DNA from: Kluyvera genomosp. 1
GTDB taxonomy: Bacteria > Pseudomonadota > Gammaproteobacteria > Enterobacterales > Enterobacteriaceae
Direction: 5' to 3'
Length of the DNA: 64,000 nt
Assembly (NCBI RefSeq): GCF_001266615.1
Contig: NZ_LGHZ01000008.1
Location: 1-64,000, forward strand
Part shown: piece by piece, positions 38,814-48,680 of the stretch
Numbering within the stretch: the stretch's first letter is position 1
Layout: each line of letters starts with the position of its first letter
Notes under the pieces: model-generated
Databases searched by the model: none
What the model was told of the DNA's origin: nothing
What the model saw: only the letters and a program-made list of their open reading frames with translations
Program-made: the position numbers and the translations under genes

Positions 38814-38987
38814 GTGACGCTGTACCAACATATGCTCATCTTTTATGCCGTGATGAGCGTGATCTGCGCTTTTATTACCTGGTTTCTGACAAAGGAAAGC
38901 GCCACCATTCGGCTTATTGCTGCACTGCTGATTGGCGCAACCTGGCCATTTAGCTTCCCGGTTGCGCTATTACTGTCGCTGTTTTGA
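38814..38987 (+). CDS. ortT: Orphan toxin OrtT (YdcX)
   Basis: A 57-residue membrane protein, the same length as E. coli OrtT and very similar (LYQHMLIFYAVMS..., LIGATWPFSFPVALLLSLF). Two hydrophobic helices. OrtT is an orphan toxin of the GhoT type that damages the membrane and lowers ATP during stringent response. The start is GTG 38814 after AAGGA with eight-base spacing. Located after ydcW as in E. coli. Its stop is only three bases from the end of the convergent tqsA. Confidence 0.9.
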   Translation: MTLYQHMLIFYAVMSVICAFITWFLTKESATIRLIAALLIGATWPFSFPVALLLSLF

Positions 38988-38990
38988 CAA

Positions 38991-40022
38991 CTACTTACTG
39001 AGATCGCTGAGCAGAATGGCAATGCTTTTCCCGCCTTCGGTCTGCTCAAGGGCAATTTTGACGATAATCGTCAGCGGTACCGATAACAGCATGCCGACCG
39101 GGCCGAGCAGCCATCCCCAGAATATCAGCGATAAAAACACCACCAGCGTAGACAGACCCAGACCGCGTCCCATGATGCGTGGTTCAAGAATGTTGCCAAA
39201 TACCAGGTTAATCACCAGATACCCCGCAAGTACGATAAGCGCATCGTAAAAGCCGTTAAATACCAGAACCTGCAGGATAGGGGGAATCGCCGCCAGCACC
39301 GAGCCGATATTCGGAATATAGTTAAGGGCGAAGGCCAACAGACCCCAGATAAACGCAAAGCGAACATCCAGCAGCTCCAGCATCCCCCAGGCCACCAGAC
39401 CGGTCACAATACTTATCGCGGTTTTCAGCACCAGGTAGTGCGATACGCTATCCAGCGCTCGTTGGATAGCAGCCATGCCTTCGATTGGTCTGGCCATCAC
39501 CTGTTGAAACTTGGCCGGTAGCTGCGGGACTTCCAGCAGCATAAATACCACGGTAAGCAGCAGTAAAAAGATGGACGACATCGCGTTGGAGAGCTGCGTC
39601 AACAGCCTGGAAACCAGCGTCATAGCTGCATTAGGGTCGATATACTTAATCAACTCATCGGGGCTGACACCGATACCAAAACGCTGCAACCAGGGTTGTA
39701 GATTATACAGCGGCACCGCCAGCGATGAGCGATATTGCGGCAGGGTGCGCGCCAGTTCATTAAGTGACGTACCCAGCGATGCCAGCAGCAGCACGGCTGC
39801 CATGATGATCACCGCTATCAGTAACGAAATTGCCAGTACCCGAGGCACTCGCCAGCGCGCCAATAGCTGAACGACAGGGTTAAGTACCACCGCAATAAAC
39901 AGCGCCAGCACGAAGGGGACAATGATGTCTGCGGCAAAGCGAATGCCGGTAAGTATGATCACCAGCATGCCCAGCATGATGACAATTTTTAATCCATTAA
40001 GCGTAATGATCGGCCTGGACAC
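38991..40022 (-). CDS. tqsA: AI-2 exporter TqsA (YdgG)
   Basis: A 343-residue inner-membrane protein of the AI-2E family with about eight helices, nearly identical in layout to E. coli TqsA. Conserved runs include [20 protein letters not shown] and [20 protein letters not shown]. TqsA exports the quorum signal AI-2 and affects biofilm formation. Its neighbour in the divergent direction is mdtJI, as in E. coli, but its 3' neighbour ortT is not, marking a rearrangement point. Confidence 0.95.
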   Translation of the reverse strand: MSRPIITLNGLKIVIMLGMLVIILTGIRFAADIIVPFVLALFIAVVLNPVVQLLARWRVPRVLAISLLIAVIIMAAVLLLASLGTSLNELARTLPQYRSSLAVPLYNLQPWLQRFGIGVSPDELIKYIDPNAAMTLVSRLLTQLSNAMSSIFLLLLTVVFMLLEVPQLPAKFQQVMARPIEGMAAIQRALDSVSHYLVLKTAISIVTGLVAWGMLELLDVRFAFIWGLLAFALNYIPNIGSVLAAIPPILQVLVFNGFYDALIVLAGYLVINLVFGNILEPRIMGRGLGLSTLVVFLSLIFWGWLLGPVGMLLSVPLTIIVKIALEQTEGGKSIAILLSDLSK

Positions 40023-40424
40023 GTTGGTTAACTCCGCTAAAAACTATAAAGAATATGATAATTGCGATTTACCTGATAATAAATGCATTCACATCAAACA
40101 ACATCGGTAAAGATTTGAAAACATTTTGAGATACTTCGACAACTGTGATAGAAATTAGCTGTGTTTAACTACTGAGGACAATTTTACTCCGCAATGATGA
40201 GAAGCAATACCGCGGATAATTGTAATTTTATGGACAATATGTTCAGGACGTACATTTCTACCAAACCTTCTGTTTTACCTTCCTATTCTGCCTTCTGTGG
40301 TGAGCAGCACTGGCGCAACGCGCTATAGTCTCCTTCTTCGTTTGAGCTAAATTTTAATCATTTTTTTTCAGTTTGCGTTTCTCGCAAGCTGCGCCGGATT
40401 ATATTCTCATGCAGGAGAAGCACC
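40023..40424. other. Intergenic region between divergent tqsA and mdtJ
   Basis: About 400 bases, AT-rich, with no convincing gene. It should hold the tqsA promoter (minus) and mdtJI promoter (plus). A GCAGGAGAAG ribosome site lies just before mdtJ. No specific operator was identified. Confidence 0.6.
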
Positions 40425-40793
40425 ATGTTTTATTGGATTTTATTAGCCCTCGCTATCGTTGCTGAAATTACGGGTACGCTGTCTATGAAATGGGCAAGCG
40501 TCAGTGATGGAAACACCGGCTTTATTTTAATGCTCGTGATGATCGCGCTGTCATATATTTTCCTTTCGTTTGCAGTCAAAAAAATAGCCCTCGGTGTGGC
40601 CTACGCGCTGTGGGAAGGTATTGGTATTTTACTGATTACCTTATTCAGCGTAATGCTGTTTGACGAAAGCCTGACAATAATGAAAGCTGCGGGCCTGGCA
40701 ACGCTGGTTGCGGGTATCGTGTTGATCAAATCGGGTACGCGTAAATCTCCGCGTAAAGCGATGGATAAAGAGGTGAACCATGCAGCAGTTTGA
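40425..40793 (+). CDS. mdtJ: SMR-family spermidine exporter subunit MdtJ
   Basis: A 122-residue four-helix SMR protein. The conserved membrane Glu is in [12 protein letters not shown] near residue 14. It matches E. coli MdtJ (121). With MdtI it forms a spermidine efflux pump. Its 3' end overlaps mdtI by 14 bases. Confidence 0.96.
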   Translation: MFYWILLALAIVAEITGTLSMKWASVSDGNTGFILMLVMIALSYIFLSFAVKKIALGVAYALWEGIGILLITLFSVMLFDESLTIMKAAGLATLVAGIVLIKSGTRKSPRKAMDKEVNHAAV

Positions 40794-41109
40794 GTGGGTT
40801 CACGGCGCGTGGCTGGCAGGTTCCATTGTTCTGGAAATTGTCGCTAATATTTTCCTGAAGTTCTCTGATGGCTTCCGCAATAAGCTGTACGGCGTGCTTT
40901 CACTGGTTGCCGTACTGGCGGCGTTCAGCGCGCTGTCGCAGGCGGTGAAAGGTATCGACCTCTCGGTGGCTTACGCTATCTGGGGTGGTTTTGGGGTTGC
41001 CGCAACGCTCGCGGCAGGGTGGATCCTCTTCGGCCAGCGCTTGAATAATAAGGGCTGGGTCGGTTTGGGCCTCCTTCTGGTCGGAATGGTACTGATCAAA
41101 CTTGCCTGA
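40780..41109 (+). CDS. mdtI: SMR-family spermidine exporter subunit MdtI
   Basis: A 109-residue four-helix SMR protein, the same length as E. coli MdtI. The membrane Glu lies in [15 protein letters not shown] near residue 19. It works as a heteromer with MdtJ to export spermidine. It starts within the end of mdtJ. Spermidine export is of special interest here because speG is missing from its usual locus nearby. Confidence 0.96.
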   Translation: MQQFEWVHGAWLAGSIVLEIVANIFLKFSDGFRNKLYGVLSLVAVLAAFSALSQAVKGIDLSVAYAIWGGFGVAATLAAGWILFGQRLNNKGWVGLGLLLVGMVLIKLA

Positions 41110-41115
41110 TGTGAT

Positions 41116-41139
41116 CGCTGCCCGAGAAATCGGGCAGCG
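41116..41139 (+). terminator. Stem-loop after mdtI
   Basis: A perfect 10-bp stem CGCTGCCCGA / TCGGGCAGCG with a GAAA tetraloop starts seven bases after the mdtI stop. No T-run follows, so it may be a weak terminator or a 3' stabiliser. Confidence 0.6.
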
Positions 41140-41201
41140 AAATCGCCCGTCTGTATTACGCTTGTAACAAAGGGTGGTTCGAGCAGAGGCGAGGGTGATA
41201 T

Positions 41202-43367
41202 ATGTTAAATCCGTCACGCTGGCGTAATATTGCCACAGCCAGAACGCTATTTGTGATGATCTTTTTGGCCGGCATCGGTCTGATATTTTCTATTATCTCT
41301 CTGCTCTATCTCTCACAGCAGCTGATTAGCACCAAAACGAATGATATCGACGCGCGGCGATCCGCACTTTCCGTTGATGGGGCGCTACAGACATCAATTA
41401 ATCGCGTGTTGTCACTGGTTATTGATAACGCTATCTGGGACGACGCCGTTCGCGAAGTTTATACACCGACCCTGGATACAACCTGGCTGTATAACACCTG
41501 GGGTGCGGGCTATAAGATTAATAATCTTTATGACGGTACCTTCGTGCTGGATGAAAACTTTCACGTGCTGTGGGGATCGTTTCACTCCAATCCATTCAGT
41601 GAGCAAAACCTTAACTTCTTTGGTGAAGGGTTACAGTCGCTCATCAGTAAAAACCAGGCATCGCTTCGTGCAGGCAAAAATATGTTTGCCGGGATTACGC
41701 GTACCCGCGAGGGGATTGCGTTTATCGGTATTGGTCTTATTCGACCGATGACCGGGCGATTGCAGGTGTATGACGCCACCCGTCGCTATCTGGTGATCAC
41801 ACGGCACGTCAATCCAACGCTGCTGCGTAACCTTGGCAATACCTTTCAGATTGAAAACCTGACTCTGACGGATGCTCCGCGAAATCAATACAATATTCCA
41901 ATTCGGACTGCCGGAGACAAGGTTGTCGGCTGGCTTGACTGGCAGTTGCGTCAGCCTGGAGCCGAAGCGGCAAGCGCGGCATCGCCGCAAATTCGTGAAA
42001 TCGTTTTGCTGGCCGCCGGGCTGATCCTGCTGTTTATCCTGCTTAGCAGCCTGGGGCTTTGGAAGCTGGCGCGCGGCGAACGGCAGGCGCGGGAAATCGC
42101 GCTGACCGACTGGCTTAGCCATTTACCAAATCGCCGGGCGTTAATTGAACAGCTTGAGCGTATTAGCCTGCGCGGCGACAAAGATCTTAAAACGGTGGTC
42201 TTCATCGATCTTGATGGTTTCAAAGACGTTAACGACATTTACGGTCACGATATTGGTGATGTGCTGATTATTCGCATTGCCGACATGCTGCAAACGTTAG
42301 TGCCTTCTGGCGGAATGCTGGCACGCATGGGGGGCGATGAATTCGCCATGACCGTCGGCGGCCAGCGTTCGGAGGCGCAGGCTACCGAGTTTGCCGTACG
42401 AGTACTGGATTACCTGAATGCACCTATTCGTATTGGTGAACGGACCTTGCATATCAGCGCCAGCATCGGAATTGCCAGCGGCATGCTCCAGGATAGCTCA
42501 AGCTCCGAACTGTTCCGCCAGGCGGATATTGCCATGTACCACTCAAAAATTACCGGCAAGGGGCGAATCACCCATTATGATGCCGAACTTAACAGCGTCC
42601 GCGAGTATCAGCTGTCAATTGAAAACGATATTCGCCATGGCCTTGAACATGATGAATTTGAAGTCTGGTACCAACCGATTGTTTGTGCGCGTTCGCAGGC
42701 GATGGTTGGTGTTGAGGCGCTGGTGCGATGGCCGCGTCGGGCGAAAGGGGAACTGCGCCCTGACGCCTTTATCTCGATTGCTGAAACCAGCGGGCTGATT
42801 TATTCCCTTGGCCAGTTTGTGCTGGCGCGCGCCTGCCGGGATCTGTTAGCGCATAATGATTTGAAACTGTCGGTGAATATTTCTCCAGCGCAGTTTCGCG
42901 ATCCGGAGTTTGAAGAAAAAGTCTCCAGCGTGCTGAAATCGTCGGGGTTTCCTCCTGCGCGATTGCAACTGGAAGTGACTGAAACTTATGTGCTGGAAAA
43001 ACCGGAACGCGCACGCGCGGCTATCTCGGCGCTGAAAGCGCTTGGCACCGCAGTCGCGCTGGATGATTTTGGTACCGGGTATTCCAGCATCGGTTATCTC
43101 CGCCGTTTTAACTTTGACACCATCAAGATTGATAAATCGCTGGCGGGGCTGGTTGATAACGACGACCAAGCGGCAGCGCTGGTGGGGGGGACCATACGTA
43201 TCGCGAGCGCGCTAGGGATGACGGTGATTGCTGAAGGGGTCGAGACCGAGAAGCAGATGAAGCTGTTGCGGCTGGCGGGCTGCGATCAGCTGCAAGGTTT
43301 TTACTTCAGCGAACCCATGCCGCTGTCATCGCTGCTGGCGCTAAGACACCAGCAGCGCTTGAGCTAG
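41202..43367 (+). CDS. CHASE4-GGDEF-EAL cyclic-di-GMP signalling protein
   Basis: A 721-residue inner-membrane protein. Two membrane helices (about 17-40 and 266-286) bracket a periplasmic CHASE4-like sensor domain. The GGDEF domain follows, with intact GGDEF at 377-381, then an EAL domain with EAL at 505-507 and DDFGTGYSS from 621. All key catalytic signatures look intact, so it could both make and break cyclic di-GMP. Ligand unknown. It is inserted between mdtI and ydgD, which are neighbours in E. coli. It overlaps the convergent ydgD by four bases. Confidence 0.92.
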   Translation: MLNPSRWRNIATARTLFVMIFLAGIGLIFSIISLLYLSQQLISTKTNDIDARRSALSVDGALQTSINRVLSLVIDNAIWDDAVREVYTPTLDTTWLYNTWGAGYKINNLYDGTFVLDENFHVLWGSFHSNPFSEQNLNFFGEGLQSLISKNQASLRAGKNMFAGITRTREGIAFIGIGLIRPMTGRLQVYDATRRYLVITRHVNPTLLRNLGNTFQIENLTLTDAPRNQYNIPIRTAGDKVVGWLDWQLRQPGAEAASAASPQIREIVLLAAGLILLFILLSSLGLWKLARGERQAREIALTDWLSHLPNRRALIEQLERISLRGDKDLKTVVFIDLDGFKDVNDIYGHDIGDVLIIRIADMLQTLVPSGGMLARMGGDEFAMTVGGQRSEAQATEFAVRVLDYLNAPIRIGERTLHISASIGIASGMLQDSSSSELFRQADIAMYHSKITGKGRITHYDAELNSVREYQLSIENDIRHGLEHDEFEVWYQPIVCARSQAMVGVEALVRWPRRAKGELRPDAFISIAETSGLIYSLGQFVLARACRDLLAHNDLKLSVNISPAQFRDPEFEEKVSSVLKSSGFPPARLQLEVTETYVLEKPERARAAISALKALGTAVALDDFGTGYSSIGYLRRFNFDTIKIDKSLAGLVDNDDQAAALVGGTIRIASALGMTVIAEGVETEKQMKLLRLAGCDQLQGFYFSEPMPLSSLLALRHQQRLS

Positions 43368-44188
43368 TTTCCTGCGGCCAGCGCTTCGAGCTTATCGCGA
43401 AAACCAGTGACGGAGATTGCGCGGTTATCCGCGCGCCAGCGATCTTTCGCCGCCGGTGCCGAACTTTGTACCGCAATTACCTGCCAGCCCGCATCAGTTT
43501 TTAACAACAGCGGTGAGCCACTATCGCCTGGCAGAGTATCGCACTGATGTGAAAGTACTGAGGTTTGTGCCCAACCGGTGACCGTACAATCCTGATGGCT
43601 GTAAAGAGAATCGAGGTGATCCACCGGGTAACCTGACTGCGTCACTTTACGATCTACCGCTTTCAAGGCTGCGGTGAGTTCGGCCTTATCGCCGGTAAAC
43701 AGCGGAATTGGCGTAATGCCGGACGGCGGATAGCGCAAAACTATCAGACCAAAATCCCAGGGCGCGGCGGAGGCGGGAACAATCCAGCCGTCACCGTCGG
43801 CTTTAAGCCGCTTACCGAGCGATGGATCAACGCGACCTTCAATACCGTGAATTTCATAGCGCCAGCTGCCTTTTTGCGAAATGAATCGCAGGGCAACGGC
43901 TTTGTCCAACTTACCGCGCGGAGGCTCAAGCAGACAGTGCCCGGCGGTGAGCGCCAGGTTAGGGGAAATTAGGGTGGCGGTGCATAGGTTACCGCTGGCG
44001 GTTTCCAGTTGCCCGATGGCATCCCACGGTTGCTGCGCCGGATTGGTCACCAGCACGCGATCGTCCTGACCAAAGAACAGGGTTTTAATATCTTTTGCGC
44101 TGATGTCGCTATCACCGTCATCGGCGTGTGAAAGAAAAGGCAGTACCGATAACGATCCCAGTAAACAACACACAAAGGCTGTACGCAT
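43364..44188 (-). CDS. ydgD: Periplasmic trypsin-like serine protease YdgD
   Basis: A 274-residue exported protein with a signal peptide ending near SHADD. The chymotrypsin fold is evident: catalytic His in LTAGHCLL, Asp probably in PWDFGLIVL and Ser in [11 protein letters not shown]. The related E. coli YdgD is 273 residues. Substrate unknown. ATG 44188 is preferred over the upstream in-frame start at 44233, because it directly begins the signal peptide. Confidence 0.92.
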   Translation of the reverse strand: MRTAFVCCLLGSLSVLPFLSHADDGDSDISAKDIKTLFFGQDDRVLVTNPAQQPWDAIGQLETASGNLCTATLISPNLALTAGHCLLEPPRGKLDKAVALRFISQKGSWRYEIHGIEGRVDPSLGKRLKADGDGWIVPASAAPWDFGLIVLRYPPSGITPIPLFTGDKAELTAALKAVDRKVTQSGYPVDHLDSLYSHQDCTVTGWAQTSVLSHQCDTLPGDSGSPLLLKTDAGWQVIAVQSSAPAAKDRWRADNRAISVTGFRDKLEALAAGN

Positions 44189-44289
44189 ATCACTCTCTGA
44201 TGGGGCAATTATGATTATTAATGAAATACCCAATGAGACTACTATAGACGGGAGAAATGAAAAGTGGGAGAAAAATCAGCGAACTACAC

Positions 44290-44373
44290 TCAGTAAAAGA
44301 AAAACTGGGTTGCGATGAGTGCGCAGACGATAAGTAAAGCCAGGATGAGCTCGAAACGATAGCGCCGCAACAT
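44290..44373 (-). CDS. ydgU: YdgU, 27-residue membrane microprotein
   Basis: A 27-residue protein MLRRYRFELILALLIVCALI followed by ATQFFFY. A basic N-terminus precedes one hydrophobic helix. It resembles E. coli YdgU and has the same position between asr and ydgD. TGGAGAG lies ten bases upstream of the ATG on the minus strand. Function unknown. It follows the asr terminator, so read-through may control it. Confidence 0.82.
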   Translation of the reverse strand: MLRRYRFELILALLIVCALIATQFFFY

Positions 44374-44387
44374 GATTGCTCTCCAGG

Positions 44388-44415
44388 AAAAAATCGGCGC
44401 TATATAAGCGCCGAT
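44388..44415 (-). terminator. asr terminator
   Basis: A perfect 9-bp stem ATCGGCGCT / AGCGCCGAT with a five-base loop is followed on the minus strand by TTTTTCC. It lies between asr and ydgU. Confidence 0.88.
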
Positions 44416-44444
44416 GTATTATCAAGAATTAACTACCGCTTGAA

Positions 44445-44816
44445 TTACGCAGCTGGCTGAGCAGCTGGTTTTGCAGCTTCGTGTTTCACTGCTTTTTTGT
44501 GTTTTTTAGCAGCTTGAGCTTTCTGCGCTACAGCTGGTTTAGCAGCCGCTTTTTTGTGTTTTTTAGCAGCCTGAGCTTTCTGCTCTACAGCAGGTTTGGT
44601 TGCTTCGTGTTTTGCTTTTTTGTGTTTTTTAGCGGCCTGAGCTTTCTGTGCTGGAGCAGCTTTTTTGTGTTTTTTGTGATGAGTCGTTTTTGCTGGAGCC
44701 GCGTGAGTAGCGGTTGCAGATGCAGCCGGAGCTGGAGTAGCAACAGCGTCAGCAGCGAATGCAGCGGAAGACAGACCCATAGCAGCGGCAACAACCAGAG
44801 CTAATACTTTTTTCAT
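44445..44816 (-). CDS. asr: Acid shock protein Asr
   Basis: A 123-residue exported, lysine- and alanine-rich protein. The signal peptide [20 protein letters not shown] is followed by AADA. The mature part contains three related basic repeats built on [11 protein letters not shown]. Asr is strongly induced at low pH and helps acid survival. A near-consensus RstA box lies about 105 bases upstream, consistent with RstBA/PhoPQ control known in E. coli. The next upstream gene shares the same strand but ends with its own terminator. Confidence 0.95.
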   Translation of the reverse strand: MKKVLALVVAAAMGLSSAAFAADAVATPAPAASATATHAAPAKTTHHKKHKKAAPAQKAQAAKKHKKAKHEATKPAVEQKAQAAKKHKKAAAKPAVAQKAQAAKKHKKAVKHEAAKPAAQPAA

Positions 44817-44920
44817 TCTAATACCCTCGAATTGGTTTTTTCATTCAACCCCACTGCGGGGCCGTTGAAAGAACTATACCTTCGAGCGTGAATGTCTTCC
44901 GTGAGTGATTGGTTTCGGCG

Positions 44921-44934
44921 TGTAACGTAATGTA
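44921..44934 (-). promoter_or_regulatory. RstA box upstream of asr
   Basis: On the minus strand TACATTACGTTACA matches the RstA consensus TACATNTNGTTACA at 11 of 12 defined positions. E. coli asr is an established RstA target, so this is very probably functional. Confidence 0.75.
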
Positions 44935-44954
44935 CGAGATTTGTAGACTCTCTG

Positions 44955-44981
44955 TACGGGGCAATTTTTCATTGCCCCGTA
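44955..44981 (-). terminator. Terminator of the MFS transporter gene
   Basis: A perfect 11-bp stem TACGGGGCAAT / ATTGCCCCGTA with a TTTTC loop lies six bases after the transporter stop. It lies just upstream of the asr promoter region and insulates asr. Confidence 0.75.
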
Positions 44982-44986
44982 GCATC

Positions 44987-46183
44987 TTAGCTATGGCGAG
45001 CCGTTTGAGCTGAGCGTCGGGAAATGTACACGCGCAGGATAAGCGCAAAGGCCATGGCAACCACGACGGCGGCAATCAGGTAAATACTCTCAAGCCCATA
45101 ATAACCCGCAATCCAACCGGCAACAGGCCCGGTAATGCCCAGGGCTAAATCCAGGAACGCGGAGTAAGTACCCAGCGCCGTTCCCTGGTTTTGTTCTTCC
45201 ACCTGTTTAACCGCTTCAACGCCCAGCGCCGGGAAGACCAGCGAAAAGCCAGAGCCAGTCAGAAATGCGCCAATGCCAGCAACCCATGCATTGGGCGCCT
45301 GCCAGATGATCAACAGACCCAAACACTCCACCACAAAACAGATTAGCGACACGCGCACGCCGCCAAAACGAATAATGGTATTGCCAAGAACGAGGCGAAT
45401 GCAGATAAAGCCGATGCTAAAGAGCGATAGCGTAAACGCCGCACCTTGCCAGCCATGGGCGGTAAAATAGAGAGTGATGAACGTCGCGATGACCCCAAAG
45501 CCGACGGTGCCTAAACCCAGCCCCAGACCGTAAGGCCAGATTTTACCCGCCACCACATGGAACGGGGCGCGAACGCCGGCACTCACGCTGACATCGGCAC
45601 GGGTACGAGCAAACAGCAGACCTATCAGCGCAATGATCACGATAAGCGCGGCAAACCCGGCGATACCGAACCAGCCGTTTAACAGCACGCCGAGCGGCGC
45701 ACCGGCGGCCATAGCGACGTAGGTGGCGACGCCGTTCCACGAGATCACTCGTGAAGTGTGGATAGCGCCAACGGTTTTAATGCCCCATAGCGTGGATCCG
45801 GTGGAGGTAAAGCTTTCACCCACGCCCAGAAACACGCGTCCTATCAGCAATAGCGCCACTGCTGTGATAGGACTGGCCATCGCCGCTGCCGCCGCAAGGG
45901 TAAATAACCCGCTCATCAGGCAGCAGATGATGCCCAGACTCACGACTTTTTTCGGCCCCCAGATGTCGGTATAGCGGCCGGCATGCGGACGACTGACGAG
46001 GGTCGAAATGTACTGCAGGCTTATTACGGCACCGGCAACCAGCGTGCTGTAGCCGAGGTCATAGTGAATAAAGCCCGGCAGTACCGCCAGCGGAAGTCCG
46101 ATGGAGAGGTAGCAGATACAGGTAAAAACGACGATCGAAATAATGCGTAGATTGAGCTGCGTGTTGCTGGTGTCGGGAGTCAT
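44987..46183 (-). CDS. MFS transporter, YfcJ/YhhS family
   Basis: A 398-residue inner-membrane protein with twelve predicted helices. MFS signature motifs are visible (SRPHAGRYTDIWGPKKVV between helices 2 and 3). The overall sequence resembles the YhhS/YfcJ family of E. coli, whose substrates are poorly known (YhhS has been linked to glyphosate resistance). ATG 46183 is used; a TTG at 46204 is also in frame. It lies between asr and ynfM, which are adjacent in E. coli, so it is an insertion here. Confidence 0.85.
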   Translation of the reverse strand: MTPDTSNTQLNLRIISIVVFTCICYLSIGLPLAVLPGFIHYDLGYSTLVAGAVISLQYISTLVSRPHAGRYTDIWGPKKVVSLGIICCLMSGLFTLAAAAAMASPITAVALLLIGRVFLGVGESFTSTGSTLWGIKTVGAIHTSRVISWNGVATYVAMAAGAPLGVLLNGWFGIAGFAALIVIIALIGLLFARTRADVSVSAGVRAPFHVVAGKIWPYGLGLGLGTVGFGVIATFITLYFTAHGWQGAAFTLSLFSIGFICIRLVLGNTIIRFGGVRVSLICFVVECLGLLIIWQAPNAWVAGIGAFLTGSGFSLVFPALGVEAVKQVEEQNQGTALGTYSAFLDLALGITGPVAGWIAGYYGLESIYLIAAVVVAMAFALILRVYISRRSAQTARHS

Positions 46184-46284
46184 AACGCTAAATTGATCAG
46201 ACAAAAAGGGGCTTCATTATAGGAAGTGCCAGCTAGTATGGCGAGACGATAAGGCATTTTATGACAATCACATAAGTACTAAAT

Positions 46285-46317
46285 ATAAGGGGCGGCAGAT
46301 CAGTCGCCGCCCCTTAT
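46285..46317 (-). terminator. ynfM terminator
   Basis: A perfect 12-bp stem ATAAGGGGCGGC / GCCGCCCCTTAT starts three bases after the ynfM stop (minus strand). The tail is only mildly T-rich. Confidence 0.75.
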
Positions 46318-46319
46318 GG

Positions 46320-47570
46320 TTAACGTAAGCGTCTATGCAGCAGTAGTCCGGTCAGCAGCGCTCCAATCAGCAACAGCGCGATAAATCCACCCACGCCGTT
46401 CCAGCCATATTGATGCCAGAATACGCCGCCTAGCGTCCCGGCAATGCTGGAACCCAGATAGTAGCTAAACAGATACAGCGATGACGCCTGGCCTCTGGCG
46501 CGACGTGCACGAGGACCAATCCAGCTGCTGGCGACCGAGTGCGCGGCAAAGAAACCAGCCGAAAAAAGCAGCATGCCGGGGAAAATCACCCACAGCGGGG
46601 AAAAGAGCGTCAGCAGCAGGCCGAGCAGCATCACGCCGGTAAAGAAGATCATCACCGGCCCGCGCCCGTAGCGAGTGGTCATCATCCCGGCTTTTGGTGA
46701 GCTCCAGGTCCCGGTGAGATAGGCAACGGAGAGCAAACCGACGACCGCTTGATTGAGCGACCAGGGCGACAGCATCAGCCGGTAACCAATATAGTTAAAC
46801 AGCGTGACAAAGGCGCCCATTAACAGAAAGCCTTCCACGAATAGCAGCGGCAAACCGCGATCGCGCCAGTGCAGGAGGAAGTTAATCAGCAGCGATTTGG
46901 GTTTCAGTGAGCTTGGGCGAAAATGGCGAGACTCCGGCAGAATGCGCCAAAACATAATCGCCGCGCCCAGCGCAAAGGCGCTGATAACCGCCAGCGCCAC
47001 CCGCCAGCCGAAGAAATCGGTAAATACCCCGGTAAGCAAACGGCCGCTCATGCCGCCAATCGAGTTGCCGCTGATATAAAGTCCCATCGAGAAAGCCACA
47101 AAACTCGGGTGGATCTCTTCACTTAGATAGGTCATACCGACCGCTGCCACCCCGCTAAGCGACAGGCCAATCAGCGCGCGCATTATCAAAATGCCGTGCC
47201 AGCTGGTCATCATGGTTGAGAGCAGTGAACAGCATGAGGCCAGCACTAAGGCAGTCACCATCACCTGTTTACGACCAATTGCGTCGGACAGCGGGCCGGT
47301 AAACAGCAGACCCACTGCCAGCATGGCCGTTGATATCGAGAGTGAAATACTGCTTTGCGCCGGTGAGACGCCAAACTCGTGAGAGAGCACAGGCAGAATC
47401 GGCTGTACACAGTACAGCAGGGCGAAAGTCGCAAGCCCCGCAGAGAAGAGCGCCAGCGTCACGCGGATAAAGGGCGGCGTACCGCGGCGTATGAAGGTAT
47501 TAGATGCAGAAGGGGTATCATCGCGGACATCAATTACGGGAGTATGGTCTGCGGTCGTTGTGCGGCTCAC
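46320..47570 (-). CDS. ynfM: MFS transporter YnfM
   Basis: A 416-residue twelve-helix transporter, essentially the same length as E. coli YnfM (417). Conserved parts include FALLYCVQPILPVLSHEFGV, GPLSDAIGRKQVMVTALVLA and RARGQASSLYLFSYYLGSSI. It has been linked to arabinose efflux by family; true substrate is unknown. The GTG at 47570 follows AAGGA with proper spacing and gives the family start (V/M)SRTTT; an upstream in-frame TTG is less likely. It is divergent from the LysR gene ynfL. Confidence 0.93.
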   Translation of the reverse strand: MSRTTTADHTPVIDVRDDTPSASNTFIRRGTPPFIRVTLALFSAGLATFALLYCVQPILPVLSHEFGVSPAQSSISLSISTAMLAVGLLFTGPLSDAIGRKQVMVTALVLASCCSLLSTMMTSWHGILIMRALIGLSLSGVAAVGMTYLSEEIHPSFVAFSMGLYISGNSIGGMSGRLLTGVFTDFFGWRVALAVISAFALGAAIMFWRILPESRHFRPSSLKPKSLLINFLLHWRDRGLPLLFVEGFLLMGAFVTLFNYIGYRLMLSPWSLNQAVVGLLSVAYLTGTWSSPKAGMMTTRYGRGPVMIFFTGVMLLGLLLTLFSPLWVIFPGMLLFSAGFFAAHSVASSWIGPRARRARGQASSLYLFSYYLGSSIAGTLGGVFWHQYGWNGVGGFIALLLIGALLTGLLLHRRLR

Positions 47571-47686
47571 GGGAAAATCCTTGCTCAAAAACGAGATGTA
47601 ATAACGACATAGGTCACATAATTAGAGTAGGAAATCGTAAATATTCTGTCTAATATATTAATAATCTCAATTAAGACTTTAAAAAT

Positions 47687-48604
47687 ATGAATATTGAGCT
47701 TCGCCATCTTCGCTATTTTGTGGCCGTCGCCGAGGAGCTGCATTTTGGCCGCGCGGCTGCACGATTAAACATCTCTCAACCGCCGCTCAGCCAGCAAATT
47801 CAGATTCTCGAACAACAGGTGGGGGCCCGTCTTTTCGCCCGCACCAACCGCAGCGTGAGCCTGACGGAAGCAGGGCGACAGTTTCTTGCCGACAGCCGAC
47901 AGATTCTGCTGCAGGTCAACGAAGCGGCCGCACGAGCCAGCCGTTTGCATCACGGCGAGACCGGCGAACTGCGCATCGGTTTTACCTCGTCGGCCCCGTT
48001 TATAAAAGCCGTCTCCGATACCTTGTCGACCTTTCGGCAACGTTATCCCGATGTGCACATCCAGACGCGTGAAACCAACACGCGCGAGCAAATCTCGCCG
48101 TTGACCGAGGGTGGCCTGGAGCTAGGGCTGATGCGTAATACGCAGCTGCCGGATACCCTCGACTGGCAGGTCATTTTGCGCGAACCGCTATTAGCGATGA
48201 TTCACCGCGACCATCCGCTGGCGCGTCAAGAGGCAGTGAGTTTGGTTGAGTTGGGTAAAGAACCGTTCGTTTTCTTCGATCCTCATGTCGGAACCGGGCT
48301 GTATGACGACATTCTGGGGTTAATGAGACGTTACGGCGTCACGCCTACAATTACCCAGGAAGTTGGAGAGGCGATGACCATTATTGGCCTCGTTGCGTCT
48401 GGGCTTGGTGTCTCGATTTTGCCCGCCTCATTTCGGCGGGTACAGCTGCAGGAAATGCGCTGGGTTCCGATTGCGCAAGAGGATGCGGTATCGGAAATGT
48501 GGCTGGTTTGGTCAAAGCATCATGAGCTCAGCCAGGCGGCGGAGCGGTTTAAACAGCATCTGTTAACTGCGGCAAAGGTGAGCGTTTCGGCGTTAAAAGT
48601 GTGA
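47687..48604 (+). CDS. ynfL: LysR-type regulator YnfL
   Basis: A 305-residue LysR-family protein. N-terminal HTH: IELRHLRYFVAVAEELHFGR and AARLNISQPPLSQQIQILEQ. The substrate domain starts LRIGFTSSAPFIKAVSDTLS. Divergent from ynfM, which it probably controls. Position and family match E. coli YnfL (297). The ribosome site is weak (AT-rich leader before ATG). Confidence 0.93.
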   Translation: MNIELRHLRYFVAVAEELHFGRAAARLNISQPPLSQQIQILEQQVGARLFARTNRSVSLTEAGRQFLADSRQILLQVNEAAARASRLHHGETGELRIGFTSSAPFIKAVSDTLSTFRQRYPDVHIQTRETNTREQISPLTEGGLELGLMRNTQLPDTLDWQVILREPLLAMIHRDHPLARQEAVSLVELGKEPFVFFDPHVGTGLYDDILGLMRRYGVTPTITQEVGEAMTIIGLVASGLGVSILPASFRRVQLQEMRWVPIAQEDAVSEMWLVWSKHHELSQAAERFKQHLLTAAKVSVSALKV

Positions 48605-48609
48605 AAAAA

Positions 48610-48625
48610 TGTGCGGTAAATCACA
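48610..48625 (+). promoter_or_regulatory. CRP site upstream of mlc
   Basis: TGTGC-GGTAAA-TCACA matches the CRP consensus TGTGA-N6-TCACA at nine of ten positions. E. coli mlc is known to be CRP-controlled. It lies about 90 bases before the mlc start. Confidence 0.7.
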
Positions 48626-48680
48626 AGGCTAAGTAAAAATTTGACGCAGGCCATTGAAGTACTTCACCATAGCCCAAAGT

